Shown one piece after another: positions 34,038 to 42,954 of a DNA stretch of 48,232 nucleotides (positions within the stretch are counted from its first letter, which is position 1; every line of letters begins with the position of its first letter). The position numbers and the translations under genes were made by a program. Source of the stretch: Oscillospiraceae bacterium (GTDB lineage Bacteria; Bacillota; Clostridia; Oscillospirales; Oscillospiraceae); contig SVMA01000013.1 of NCBI GenBank assembly GCA_015067635.1, forward strand, positions 1 to 48,232, given 5' to 3'. The notes beneath the pieces were generated by a model, which was not told where the DNA came from, searched no databases, and worked only from the letters and a program-made list of their open reading frames with translations.

Positions 34038-35338
34038 GCATGGTGAAGGTCATCGGTGCCGGACTGGCAGGCTGTGAAGCCGCATGGCAGTTGGCACAGC
34101 GGGGCATTTGCGTTGAGCTTTACGAAATGAAGCCGCAAAAAATGTCGCCTGCACACCACAGTGCTGATTTTGCAGAGCTGGTATGCTCCAATTCCTTCCG
34201 TGGTGACCGTTTGGAAAATGCGGTGGGATTGCTCAAGGAAGAGCTTCGCCGCTGCGGCAGTCTGATCATGCAGTGCGCTGAGAAAACCCGGGTGGAGGCC
34301 GGCGGATGTCTGGCGGTTGACCGGGAGAGATTTGCCGGCTTGGTGACGGAGAAAATTCGTAACCATCCCAATATTACAGTGATTGACGGGGAAGTGACAC
34401 AGGTGCCTGAGGGACCCGTGATCATTGCCACCGGACCGCTGACTTCGGACAAGATGTCCGATGCAATTGGCAAATACTTCGGCGAGGACTATCTGCATTT
34501 TTTTGATGCGGCAGCACCTTTGGTAACCGCAGAGTCCATTGATATGGAGCTTGCCTGGTGGCAGAGCCGCTATGATCGTGGAACTCCGGATTACGTGAAT
34601 TGTGCTATGAATAAAGAGCAGTACGAGGCTTTTGTTAAGGAACTGGTGGCTGCGGAAGAAGCCGAGGTACACGGATTTGAAGATAAGAATGTCTTTGAAG
34701 GCTGTATGCCGGTGGAGGTCATGGCCCGTCGTGGCTTTGATACGCTCCGTTACGGTCCGTTGAAGCCGGTGGGTCTGACAGATCCCAATACGGGAAAAGA
34801 ACCCTATGCCGTAGTGCAGCTGCGCCAGGACAATGCGCAGGGAAGCATCTACAATTTGGTGGGATTCCAGACACATTTGAAATTTGGGGAGCAGAAACGG
34901 GTCTTTTCCATGATTCCGGCTCTGAAAAATGCGGAATTTGTCCGTTACGGCGTGATGCACCGAAACACCTTCCTGCAATCTCCCAAGCTGCTGGACTGCT
35001 ATTATGCAGACCGGCGCAATGCACTGGTAGCCTTTGCGGGACAAATGACCGGTGTGGAGGGCTACGTAGAATCCACGGCGTCCGGTTTCCTGGCGGCGGT
35101 AGCCATGGCGGCCAAGGTGCAGGGAAGAGAAATACCGATTTTTCCCAAAACCACGGCCATTGGCGCGCTGAGCTATTACATCAGTGATACAACGGTGGAG
35201 AACTTCCAGCCGATGAATGTAAATTTCAGCATCGTTGCACCTTTGGAGCAACGAATCCGTAAAAAAGCCGAAAAAAATTTGGCGATTGCCAACCGATCCC
35301 TTGCTGTGATTGAGGAATTAATTGCAAAGGGACTGTAA
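34034..35338 (+). CDS. trmFO: Folate-dependent tRNA U54 methyltransferase TrmFO
   Basis: A 434-aa FAD enzyme using methylene-tetrahydrofolate to make ribothymidine at tRNA position 54. FAD motif VIGAGLAGCEAAWQLA at the start, CSNSFRGD near residue 50, and the conserved Cys in the NVFEGCMPVEVMA segment. The topA-trmFO order is common in Firmicutes. ATG 34034 overlaps the topA stop. Confidence 0.96.
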   Translation: MSMVKVIGAGLAGCEAAWQLAQRGICVELYEMKPQKMSPAHHSADFAELVCSNSFRGDRLENAVGLLKEELRRCGSLIMQCAEKTRVEAGGCLAVDRERFAGLVTEKIRNHPNITVIDGEVTQVPEGPVIIATGPLTSDKMSDAIGKYFGEDYLHFFDAAAPLVTAESIDMELAWWQSRYDRGTPDYVNCAMNKEQYEAFVKELVAAEEAEVHGFEDKNVFEGCMPVEVMARRGFDTLRYGPLKPVGLTDPNTGKEPYAVVQLRQDNAQGSIYNLVGFQTHLKFGEQKRVFSMIPALKNAEFVRYGVMHRNTFLQSPKLLDCYYADRRNALVAFAGQMTGVEGYVESTASGFLAAVAMAAKVQGREIPIFPKTTAIGALSYYISDTTVENFQPMNVNFSIVAPLEQRIRKKAEKNLAIANRSLAVIEELIAKGL

Positions 35339-35354
35339 AGAAAGAGGTGCGGAT

Positions 35355-36404
35355 ATGAAGATAATTCTGGATGCCATGGGCGGTGATCATGCACCGCAGG
35401 CACCGGTACTGGGTGCCATTGAAGCTGCAAAAGTCTACGGAGCACAGGTTACTTTGGTAGGACGTGGGGAAGAAATTTTGAATGTTATGAAGCAAAATGG
35501 CATTGAAAATCTTCCGGAAGGTATAGAAATTGCCAATGCTGACGATGTGGTCGATATGCACGACGATCCCGCGAACGTCATCCGCAGGAAGCCCAACTCT
35601 TCCATGGTGGTGGGTCTGAAGATGCTTGCGGACGGACAGGGAGATGCCTTTATTTCTGCCGGCAGCACCGGTGCACTGTTAACAGGCGCAACCTTGATCG
35701 TCAAGCGGGTAAAGGGAATTCGCCGTGCGGCTATGGGTCCTGCCATGCCTAATAAGACCGGAGGCAAGACAGTGATTCTGGACTGTGGAGCCAATGCGGA
35801 ATGTACACCGGAGTTCTTACTCCAATTTGGACTTGTGGGTTCCTTGCATGCAAAGGCAAGCTATGGCGTGGAAAATCCCAAAGTGGGTCTTTTGAACATC
35901 GGCACAGAGGACACCAAGGGTACTCCTTTGCAGAAGGAAGCCTATGCTCTGCTTCAGCAGGCACAGGAAAAGGGCCTGATCAATTTTGTGGGCAATGTGG
36001 AAGCCCGGGATGTGCCGCTGGGCGCGGTGGATGTGGTTGTCTGTGACGGCTTTTCCGGAAATGTACTATTAAAATCCATTGAAGGCACTGCCATGTTCAT
36101 GGGCAGTTTAATGAAGCATAAGATATTTAAGCGGAAGAGTAAAATCCTCGGACCTGTTCGGGCAGGCTTGGGCTATCTGCTGTGTAAGCCCGGCGTGAAT
36201 GAGGTTATGGGAATGCTGGATTATCGTACCATTGGCGGCACGCAGTTTCTTGGTATTCAGAAGCCGGTCATCAAAGCCCATGGCTCTTCCGACCAAATGG
36301 CGTTTTGCAATGCCATTCATCAAGCACAGGAAGCCGCAGGCAAGGATATTTCTGCCCAGTTGGAGCAGGGACTGGCGGCATTAAAGGAGATCAGCAATGA
36401 TTAA
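35355..36404 (+). CDS. plsX: Phosphate acyltransferase PlsX
   Basis: A 349-aa enzyme making acyl-phosphate from acyl-ACP for phosphatidic acid synthesis. It begins MKIILDAMGGDHAP at ATG 35355 after AGAGGTG. FISAGSTGALLTGA and CDGFSGNVLLKS are typical. In-frame upstream residues from 35322 overlap trmFO and are excluded. It overlaps rnc by 8 bp; the fab and acpP genes often found between plsX and rnc are absent. Confidence 0.95.
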   Translation: MKIILDAMGGDHAPQAPVLGAIEAAKVYGAQVTLVGRGEEILNVMKQNGIENLPEGIEIANADDVVDMHDDPANVIRRKPNSSMVVGLKMLADGQGDAFISAGSTGALLTGATLIVKRVKGIRRAAMGPAMPNKTGGKTVILDCGANAECTPEFLLQFGLVGSLHAKASYGVENPKVGLLNIGTEDTKGTPLQKEAYALLQQAQEKGLINFVGNVEARDVPLGAVDVVVCDGFSGNVLLKSIEGTAMFMGSLMKHKIFKRKSKILGPVRAGLGYLLCKPGVNEVMGMLDYRTIGGTQFLGIQKPVIKAHGSSDQMAFCNAIHQAQEAAGKDISAQLEQGLAALKEISND

Positions 36405-37083
36405 CGAATTGGAAGCGGCGATCGGTTATCGGTTTCGCAATATCACTCTGCTTCAGAATGCGTTGTCCCATTCCTCCTATGCCAATGAACGTTGGCACAA
36501 TGGCCTGAAAAGCAACGAACGGCTGGAGTTTTTGGGTGATTCCATACTTGGCATGCTGGTTGCGGATTACTTGTATCAAAAATTCCCGGACCGTTTGGAA
36601 GGGGAATTGACCCGTATGAGAGCTGATATGGTTTGTGAAAAGACCTTGGCAAAGGTGGCTAATACGCTGAATCTGGGCAAGCACCTGATGCTGGGACGCG
36701 GTGAAGAATTGGGCGGCGGCCGCAATCGGGAGTCGATTTTGGCAGATGCCGTGGAATCCGTAATTGCTGCCTGCTATTTAGACGGTGGAATGGATGCGGC
36801 GATCAAATTCATTCAGAAGTTTATTTTGGTGAATGTGCCGTTGACCAAGCTGCAGAACACGGACTATAAAACTGCATTGCAGGAATTGGTGCAGCAAAAG
36901 AAAAATCAGGTGCTGTGCTATAATCTGGTTGGTGAAAGCGGACCGGATCACGATAAGGAATTCCGTGTGGAGCTGGAACTGAACGGTGCGGTTGTCGGTG
37001 TGGGTGTCGGCAGCAGCAAAAAACGTGCCGAGCAGGATGCCGCCAGAGAGGCGATTGCATTGTTATACCCGGACCAGACATAA
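36397..37083 (+). CDS. rnc: Ribonuclease III
   Basis: A 228-aa dsRNA endonuclease. Catalytic signature NERLEFLGDSILG, second acidic cluster near ESILADAVESVIAA, and a C-terminal dsRBD (about 155-225; KTALQELVQQKK.., GVGSSKKRAEQDAAREAI). Processes rRNA and mRNA. Last gene of the plus-strand run that begins at ktrB. Confidence 0.96.
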   Translation: MINELEAAIGYRFRNITLLQNALSHSSYANERWHNGLKSNERLEFLGDSILGMLVADYLYQKFPDRLEGELTRMRADMVCEKTLAKVANTLNLGKHLMLGRGEELGGGRNRESILADAVESVIAACYLDGGMDAAIKFIQKFILVNVPLTKLQNTDYKTALQELVQQKKNQVLCYNLVGESGPDHDKEFRVELELNGAVVGVGVGSSKKRAEQDAAREAIALLYPDQT

Positions 37084-37115
37084 AAAAATGACCTGCTGGA
37101 GCAGGTCATTTTTGA
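37084..37115 (+). terminator. Terminator after rnc
   Basis: A 14-bp stem AAAAATGACCTGCT (37084-37097) with 37100-37113, ending in T5 immediately after the rnc stop. Confidence 0.85.
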
Positions 37116-37124
37116 TTACGCATG

Positions 37125-37158
37125 AAAAGGAGCGCTGCAGATTTGCAGCGCTCTTTTT
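37125..37158. terminator. Second hairpin between rnc and glyA
   Basis: GAGCGCTGCA (37130-37139), loop of 4, complement 37144-37153, T5 on the plus strand and CCTTTT on the minus strand. It likely ends glyA and backs up the rnc terminator. Confidence 0.75.
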
Positions 37159-37161
37159 GAC

Positions 37162-38415
37162 TTACTTATACAGTGGGAAACGGGCGGCAATATCTGCAAC
37201 AGTTTCCTTAACTTCCTTGGCAGTTCCTTCAAAATCACGGGCGGTTTGACCGATGCAATGGGCAATGCGCTTCATTTCAGCTGCTCCCAGACCGCGGGTA
37301 GTCACCGCCGCAGTACCCACACGCACACCGCTGGTGATGGAGGGCTTTTCCGGATCACCGGGAATTGCATTCTTGTTCAGTGTAATGTGGTTTGCATCAC
37401 AGCGTTCCTGCAATTCCTTGCCGGTAATATGCATGGGACGAAGGTCAGTAAGCATCAGATGGTTGTCCGTGCCGCCGGTAACAAGGTCAAAGCCTTCTTC
37501 TATTAGGGCCTCTGCCAGCACCTTTGCATTGGCAACAATATTATGCGCATAGGTTTTGAAGTCGTCAGACATGGCTTCCTTCAGGCAGACAGCCTTGGCA
37601 GCAATAATATGCTCCAGAGGTCCGCCCTGTGTTCCGGGGAATACTGCGGAATTCAACTGCTTGGCATACTCCTCTTTGGCCAGGATCAAGCCGCCGCGGG
37701 GTCCGCGCAGAGTTTTATGGGTGGTGGTAGTCACCACATCGGCATAGGGCACAGGACTCTGGTGGGCACCGCCGGCAACCAGACCTGCGATATGCGCCAT
37801 ATCTACCATCAGAATTGCGCCAACCTCGTGGGCAATATCGGCAAACAATTTAAAATCGATCGCACGGGGGTATGCGGACGCACCGGCAATCATCAGCTTA
37901 GGCCGGTTCTTTTTCGCCAAATCCCGAATTTCGTCGTAATCGATCAAACCGGTTTGATGATTCACATCGTACGAGACAACGTTATAGTATTTACCGGAGA
38001 GATTGGCGGGGCTGCCGTGGGTCAGGTGACCGCCGTTGGCAAGGCTCATACCCATGAGCGTGTCACCGGGCTGAAGGAAAGCCAATTCCACTGCCATATT
38101 TGCCTGTGCACCGGAGTGAGGCTGTACGTTCGCAAATTCGGCACCGAACAATTCTTTTGCCCGGGCAATACAAAGGGACTCCAGCTCGTCCACACAGTGG
38201 CAGCCGCCGTAGTAGCGTTTTCCGGGCAGACCTTCTGCGTATTTGTTTGTCAAAATGGAGCCCATGGCGGCAATGACGGCAGGGGATGCAAAGTTTTCCG
38301 ATGCGATCAGCTCCAAGCCGTATTCCTGCCGGTTAAACTCCTTTTCCATCATCTGCGCAACGACGGGGTCAAAGGAAGCAACCAGGCCGATGCTGTCCAG
38401 CAGTTTTCCGTTCAT
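37162..38415 (-). CDS. glyA: Serine hydroxymethyltransferase
   Basis: A 417-aa PLP enzyme converting serine and tetrahydrofolate to glycine and methylene-THF. PLP lysine K234 in [22 protein letters not shown] and the [15 protein letters not shown] region are intact. It makes the folate cofactor that TrmFO uses and consumes serine from SerA/SerC encoded divergently. RBS is GAGGGA-like before ATG 38415. Confidence 0.97.
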   Translation of the reverse strand: MNGKLLDSIGLVASFDPVVAQMMEKEFNRQEYGLELIASENFASPAVIAAMGSILTNKYAEGLPGKRYYGGCHCVDELESLCIARAKELFGAEFANVQPHSGAQANMAVELAFLQPGDTLMGMSLANGGHLTHGSPANLSGKYYNVVSYDVNHQTGLIDYDEIRDLAKKNRPKLMIAGASAYPRAIDFKLFADIAHEVGAILMVDMAHIAGLVAGGAHQSPVPYADVVTTTTHKTLRGPRGGLILAKEEYAKQLNSAVFPGTQGGPLEHIIAAKAVCLKEAMSDDFKTYAHNIVANAKVLAEALIEEGFDLVTGGTDNHLMLTDLRPMHITGKELQERCDANHITLNKNAIPGDPEKPSITSGVRVGTAAVTTRGLGAAEMKRIAHCIGQTARDFEGTAKEVKETVADIAARFPLYK

Positions 38416-38466
38416 AAACGAGTCCCTCTTTCTGTTTTATTCTGATAGTACAATTGTTTTCGCTAT

Positions 38467-38495
38467 ATAATAACATACATTTTGGCTGTTTGCAA
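38467..38495 (-). promoter_or_regulatory. Promoter of glyA
   Basis: Minus strand TTGCAA (38495-38490), 17 bp, TATTAT (38472-38467). Confidence 0.75.
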
Positions 38496-38691
38496 CAAGT
38501 TTTATGTGCCGGGATTGGCTAATATAGCCTAATTTTTAATAAATATATTGAAAAAAGTATATAAACCTGGGTTTTATTGGCGGATAAAGGGTTAAAAAGT
38601 TTTAAATTGTCATTTTTTACATAGATTTTTGCGCTTTTTCAGATGAAATAGTTGTTTTCACTAAAAAAGACAAATGTCGCTGTCGTGGGGA
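38496..38691. other. AT-rich glyA/serA intergenic region
   Basis: About 200 bp of AT-rich sequence. It holds a small hairpin GGCTA-ATA-TAGCC (about 38517-38529) followed by T5, which could be a minor terminator or operator. No open frame with an RBS and no known riboswitch pattern was found. Confidence 0.5.
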
Positions 38692-38720
38692 TTGACATTT
38701 TATGGGGTAGGTGGTATGGT
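38692..38720 (+). promoter_or_regulatory. Promoter of serA
   Basis: TTGACA (38692-38697), 17 bp, TATGGT (38715-38720), set in an iterated GGTAT tract (38713-38728); a shifted TATACT at 38725 gives poorer spacing. Confidence 0.6.
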
Positions 38721-38754
38721 ATGGTATACTATTTTATTATAAGGGGGCAGATTT

Positions 38755-39915
38755 ATGATGTTTCGTTACATGTGTTTGAATTCGATTTCGCAGGTTGGCT
38801 TGGGTGGCTTTGGCTCCGGTTATTCCTCAGTGGACTCCATGGACTCAGCAGATGCATTGTTGGTCAGAAGCGCTGATATGCATCACACTTCTGTTCCTAA
38901 CAACGTAAAATGTGTGGCAAGAGCCGGTGCGGGCGTGAATAACATTCCTCTGATGGCTCTGGCAGAGCAGGGCATTCCGGTTTTTAACACCCCGGGAGCA
39001 AATGCCAACGGCGTAAAGGAACTGGTCTTTGCGGCAATGTTGCTGGCCGCCAGAGATGTGGTCGGCGGCATTAACTGGACTGCGAGTCAGGTGGGCAACG
39101 AGCAGGTTGCCAAGGACACAGAGAAGGAAAAGAAAAAATTTGCAGGCTTTGAGCTGTCCGGCAAGAAGTTGGGCGTCATCGGCCTGGGTGCGATTGGCCG
39201 GTTGGTTGCCAATACGGCCATCCATTTGGGCATGGAAGTGTTTGGCTACGATCCCTATATCAGCGTTGACGGTGCATGGAATCTGTCCAAGAATGTCCAG
39301 CACAGCAAGGATATCAAGGAAATCTATGCAAATTGCGACTATATTACCATCCATGTACCTTTGATGGATGCCACCCGCGGCATGATTTCCGCTGAGGCCT
39401 TTACTTTGACCAAGCCCACCGCCGTGCTGATCAATTTGGCGCGGGATGTGCTTGTGGATGAGCAGGCGGTTGTGCAGGCCTTGGAAGAGGGACGTTTGTG
39501 CAAGTACGTGACAGATTTTCCCAATCCCACGGTTTTGGGCAAATCCGGTGTTATTGCGATTCCCCATCTGGGAGCTTCCACCGAGGAATCTGAGGATAAC
39601 TGTGCGATTGCGGCAGTCAAGCAGGTCAAGGACTTTTTGGAAAACGGCAATTTGACCAACTGTGTCAATTTTCCCAACTGTCAGATGGGTATTTGCGCTT
39701 CTGCCAGCCGCGTCGGTATTTTCCACGAGAATATCAAGTCTATGATCAGCCAGTTCACGGCGGCATTGGCACATACCAATATTGCAAACATGAGCAATGT
39801 CAGCCGAAATACTCTGGCCTATACTCTGCTGGATTTGGAAGAGCCGCTGACAGAGGATACTATCCGTGCCATCGAGGCCATTGACGGAGTTTATCGGGTA
39901 TACGTGGTGAAATAA
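38755..39915 (+). CDS. serA: D-3-phosphoglycerate dehydrogenase, short ACT form
   Basis: A 386-aa NAD enzyme for the first step of serine synthesis. NAD-binding GVIGLGAIGRLVANTA, catalytic-domain RAGAGVNNIP near residue 60, INLARDVLVDE, PHLGASTEESEDN with the active His, and a C-terminal ACT domain (about 318-386). ATG 38755 lies 7 nt after AAGGGGG; ATG 38758 is equally possible. The N-terminus (MMFRYMCLNSIS..) is unusual in sequence but of normal length. serC follows by 17 nt. Confidence 0.94.
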   Translation: MMFRYMCLNSISQVGLGGFGSGYSSVDSMDSADALLVRSADMHHTSVPNNVKCVARAGAGVNNIPLMALAEQGIPVFNTPGANANGVKELVFAAMLLAARDVVGGINWTASQVGNEQVAKDTEKEKKKFAGFELSGKKLGVIGLGAIGRLVANTAIHLGMEVFGYDPYISVDGAWNLSKNVQHSKDIKEIYANCDYITIHVPLMDATRGMISAEAFTLTKPTAVLINLARDVLVDEQAVVQALEEGRLCKYVTDFPNPTVLGKSGVIAIPHLGASTEESEDNCAIAAVKQVKDFLENGNLTNCVNFPNCQMGICASASRVGIFHENIKSMISQFTAALAHTNIANMSNVSRNTLAYTLLDLEEPLTEDTIRAIEAIDGVYRVYVVK

Positions 39916-39932
39916 GAGGGGAGGAAACAGCT

Positions 39933-41015
39933 TTGTTTGAACAGCGTATTTATAACTTTTCTGCAGGTCCGTCCATGCTGCCCCTGCAAGTGCTGGAACA
40001 GGCAGGACGGGAAATTACCAATTATCAGGGCAGTGGTATGTCCGTGATGGAAATGAGCCATCGATCCAAGGTTTTTGCCAAGATTTTTGCAGAAACCAAG
40101 GAAAAGTTCCGTACCCTTCTGCAGGTTCCGGAGAATTATGAAATTATGTTTCTTCAGGGCGGTGCTTCCACCCAGTTTTCGGCGATTCCCATGAATTTGA
40201 TGGGCATGACCGGTAAGGCGGATTATGCACTGACCGGAAATTTCTCCACTTCAGCCTGGAAAGAAGCCAAGCGGTATGGCGATGCAATCGTTGCCTGTAC
40301 TTCCGAAGGGGAGAATCACTGCGATATCCCAACATCCTTCCAGGTGCGTCCGGATGCATCCTATTTCTATTACTGTTCCAACAATACCATTTATGGCACC
40401 CAATGGAAAGAGGTTCCCGATACCGGTGCAGTTCCGCTGGTATGTGATATGTCCTCCGAAATTTGCAGCAAGCCAATTGATGTGAGCAAGTTTGGCGTGA
40501 TCTATGCCGGAGCACAGAAAAATCTGGCGCCGGCAGGTGTGACCATTGTGATTGTCCGCAAGGATCTGATCGGTCATGCTATGCCTCAAACACCCATGAT
40601 GCTGGATTGGAAAAATCAGGCAGACAACGATTCCATGCTGAACACACCGCCCTGTTGGTGCATTTACATGCTTGGGCTGGTATGTGACTGGCTGGAGGTG
40701 CAGGGCGGTCTGTCCGGCGTTCAGAAGATCAATGAGAGCAAGGCGAAGATGCTGTATGATGCCCTGGATGCAACACAGATCTTTGCCTGCCATGCAAAGA
40801 AGGAAGCCCGGTCTGACATGAATGTCACCTTCCGTACCGCATCGGCGGAATTGGATGCGCTGTTTGTGGCCGAAGCAGAGAAAATCGGTCTTTCCAATCT
40901 GAAGGGACATCGTAAAGTCGGCGGTATGCGTGCATCCATTTACAATGCCATGCCGGTTGAGGGTGTAGAAAAGCTGTGCGATTTTGTTACCCGTTTTGAT
41001 AAAGCTAATCGCTGA
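39933..41015 (+). CDS. serC: Phosphoserine aminotransferase
   Basis: A 360-aa PLP aminotransferase for the second step of serine synthesis. It starts at TTG 39933 (FEQRIYNFSAGPSMLP), 8 nt after GGGGAGG; no in-frame ATG gives the conserved YNFSAGP start. PLP lysine K196 in YAGAQKNLAPAG. Full length. No serB phosphatase gene lies nearby. Confidence 0.95.
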   Translation: MFEQRIYNFSAGPSMLPLQVLEQAGREITNYQGSGMSVMEMSHRSKVFAKIFAETKEKFRTLLQVPENYEIMFLQGGASTQFSAIPMNLMGMTGKADYALTGNFSTSAWKEAKRYGDAIVACTSEGENHCDIPTSFQVRPDASYFYYCSNNTIYGTQWKEVPDTGAVPLVCDMSSEICSKPIDVSKFGVIYAGAQKNLAPAGVTIVIVRKDLIGHAMPQTPMMLDWKNQADNDSMLNTPPCWCIYMLGLVCDWLEVQGGLSGVQKINESKAKMLYDALDATQIFACHAKKEARSDMNVTFRTASAELDALFVAEAEKIGLSNLKGHRKVGGMRASIYNAMPVEGVEKLCDFVTRFDKANR

Positions 41016-41048
41016 TTGGGGTCTATACAGTAAAAAACGGAAAAAGTC

Positions 41049-41077
41049 TTGACAAACAGTTTTGTCGGGCATATAAT
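41049..41077 (+). promoter_or_regulatory. Promoter of trpB
   Basis: Perfect TTGACA (41049-41054), 17 bp, perfect TATAAT (41072-41077). Confidence 0.92.
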
Positions 41078-41082
41078 AAGGA

Positions 41083-41360
41083 AAAAATACAAACCGTTGA
41101 AGCGGAGATAACGGCGATGATGCCATCAAAGAGAGCCCGTGTTGGTGTGAGTCGGGTATGAAACAAGTCGTCAAATGGACCGCGGAGGGCACAGTCAAAG
41201 GGGCAACCCGAGTATTCTGTGACGCGAAGGCATGCGTTAGTTGCCGGGGATATGCTGGTATCCCGAAAAGTGCACGGATAAAACCGTGAATCAAGGTGGC
41301 ACCGCGAATATACGATATTCGCCCTTGACGGAGAGCAGTCTCTGTCAAGGGCGTTTTTTA
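41083..41360 (+). promoter_or_regulatory. T-box leader of trpB, specifier UGG (Trp)
   Basis: Stem I carries GCGATGATG, AGAGAGCCCG with the GGTG apical loop, and the specifier region CAAA-TGG-ACCGCGGAGGGC with TGG at 41176-41178. The antiterminator AAGGTGGCACCGCG is at 41293-41306. The terminator GCCCTTGAC (41321-41329)/GTCAAGGGC (41344-41352) is followed by T6. Uncharged tRNA-Trp should activate trpB. Confidence 0.94.
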
Positions 41361-41382
41361 TGAAATCACAGGAGGAATTACC

Positions 41383-42600
41383 ATGGAATTTAAGGGCATT
41401 GAGTTTGATACTTACTTTAAGCACTATCCCAATCAGGAGGGCTTCTTTGGAAAATACGGTGGCTGCTATATTTCTGAGGATTTGCAAAAGGCAATGGAAG
41501 AAATTCGGGAAGCTTATTTCACGATTTGCAAATCACGGAAATTCATCAGCGAACTGCGGCGTATCCGGCAGGAATTTCAGGGACGTCCCACACCGATTTC
41601 CTATTTGGAGCGCTTGTCCGGCAGCTTAGGAAATGTTCAGCTGTACGTCAAGCGTGAGGATCTGAACCATACAGGTGCCCACAAACTGAACCACTGCATG
41701 GGTGAAGCTTTGCTTGCAAAATATATGGGCAAGAAAAAGGTGATTGCGGAGACCGGTGCCGGTCAGCACGGTGTTGCATTGGCCACTGCCGCTGCCTATT
41801 TCGGTCTGGAATGCGACATTTATATGGGCACTGAAGATATTAAGAAACAGGCACCCAACGTGGCCAGAATGAAAATCCTCGGCGCCAACGTGGTGGAAGT
41901 GACAGAAGGTCAGGCAACGCTGAAGGAAGCTGTGGATGCCGCCTTTGCTGCCTACGCAAAGGAATACAAGGATTGCATCTACTGCATCGGCTCCGTGTTG
42001 GGACCCCATCCGTTCCCGATGATGGTTCGTGATTTCCAAAGTGTGGTTGGTATCGAAGCAAGAGAGCAGTTTCTCAATATGACCGGCGAATTGCCGGATG
42101 CGGTGGTCGCCTGTGTTGGCGGCGGTTCCAACGCCATGGGTATGTTCTCCGGTTTCCTCAATGACCCGGTGGAGATTTACGGCATTGAGCCTTTGGGACG
42201 TGGAACGGCTCTGGGTGACCATGCTGCCAGCCTGAAATACGGCACAGAGGGTATCATGCACGGCTTTAACAGCATCATGCTGAAGGATGAAAATGGAGAA
42301 CCTGCTCCTGTCTACTCAGTGGCAAGCGGTTTGGATTATCCTTCCTCCGGTCCGGAACATGCCTTCCTGCACGATTTGGGACGGGTTAAATATGACGTCA
42401 TCAACGATGAAGAGACCATTGATGCATTCTTTAAACTGGCTCGCCTGGAGGGTATTATTCCTGCGATCGAAAGTGCCCACGCAGTTGCATACGGCATGAA
42501 GCTGGCAAAGCAAATGGGGACCGGTTCGGTTCTGATCAACCTGTCCGGCCGCGGCGACAAGGATATGGACTATATCATCGAACATTACGGCATCCGATAA
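41383..42600 (+). CDS. trpB: Tryptophan synthase beta chain, solitary
   Basis: A 405-aa PLP enzyme joining indole and serine to make tryptophan. PLP lysine K101 in [19 protein letters not shown], phosphate loop GGGSNAMG, and TrpB1-type [13 protein letters not shown]. The N-terminal segment [11 protein letters not shown] departs from the usual GGRYVPE-type sequence. No trpA or other trp gene is adjacent; it is the only gene between its T-box and the terminator at 42603, just after serA-serC. RBS AGGAGG precedes ATG 41383. Confidence 0.96.
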   Translation: MEFKGIEFDTYFKHYPNQEGFFGKYGGCYISEDLQKAMEEIREAYFTICKSRKFISELRRIRQEFQGRPTPISYLERLSGSLGNVQLYVKREDLNHTGAHKLNHCMGEALLAKYMGKKKVIAETGAGQHGVALATAAAYFGLECDIYMGTEDIKKQAPNVARMKILGANVVEVTEGQATLKEAVDAAFAAYAKEYKDCIYCIGSVLGPHPFPMMVRDFQSVVGIEAREQFLNMTGELPDAVVACVGGGSNAMGMFSGFLNDPVEIYGIEPLGRGTALGDHAASLKYGTEGIMHGFNSIMLKDENGEPAPVYSVASGLDYPSSGPEHAFLHDLGRVKYDVINDEETIDAFFKLARLEGIIPAIESAHAVAYGMKLAKQMGTGSVLINLSGRGDKDMDYIIEHYGIR

Positions 42601-42602
42601 AT

Positions 42603-42639
42603 AAAAAGTGGACTGTTCCAAAGAACAGTCCACTTTTTT
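42603..42639 (+). terminator. Terminator after trpB
   Basis: A strong stem AAAAAGTGGACTGTTC (42603-42618) with GAACAGTCCACTTTTT (42623-42638) and a T run; also able to act on the convergent small gene. Confidence 0.9.
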
Positions 42640-42649
42640 CTTAGAAAAA

Positions 42650-42874
42650 TCAGCCTTCAAAATCCACCTGTGTGGCAAGAGAAGAATCCTCACGGAAAGC
42701 GCAGTCGCAATCACAGTTATCGCAGTCCTTGTCGCAGCGGTAGCAGCGGCAGGCACCCAGGGTCTTACGAGCCCAGGCAACGATTCTGTCACCGTAAACA
42801 GCAACAACATAGACAATGCCAGCGATAGCGGCCAGAGCAATGACGATTCTGATGATAGTCTTAGATGTTTTCAT
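42650..42874 (-). CDS. Single-TM, cysteine-rich small protein
   Basis: A 74-aa protein. A TM helix (about 7-27) is followed by a short amphipathic segment (YGDRIVAWARKTLG) and a cluster of seven Cys at 42, 44, 47, 51, 54, 56 and 58 interleaved with Asp and Arg (CRCYRCDKDC, DNCDCDCAF). The pattern suggests a membrane-tethered metal- or disulfide-binding module. RBS GGAGGG sits 6 nt before ATG 42874, and a good promoter precedes it, so it is a real gene. The family is not recognised; no LPXTG or lipobox. Confidence 0.82.
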   Translation of the reverse strand: MKTSKTIIRIVIALAAIAGIVYVVAVYGDRIVAWARKTLGACRCYRCDKDCDNCDCDCAFREDSSLATQVDFEG

Positions 42875-42910
42875 AATGAATCCCTCCGTTTATTTATAGT
42901 TCCTAACACC

Positions 42911-42939
42911 AGTATAACCAATACCGAGAAAAAAAGCAA
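42911..42939 (-). promoter_or_regulatory. Promoter of the Cys-rich small gene
   Basis: Minus strand TTGCTT (42939-42934), 17 bp, TATACT (42916-42911), between birA and the small gene. Confidence 0.72.
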
Positions 42940-42954
42940 CAACAATTTTTCAAT

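Noticed and set aside
33779-35251. 490-codon antisense frame across topA/trmFO
   Set aside because: It spans two certain genes on the other strand and has no start signals or motifs.
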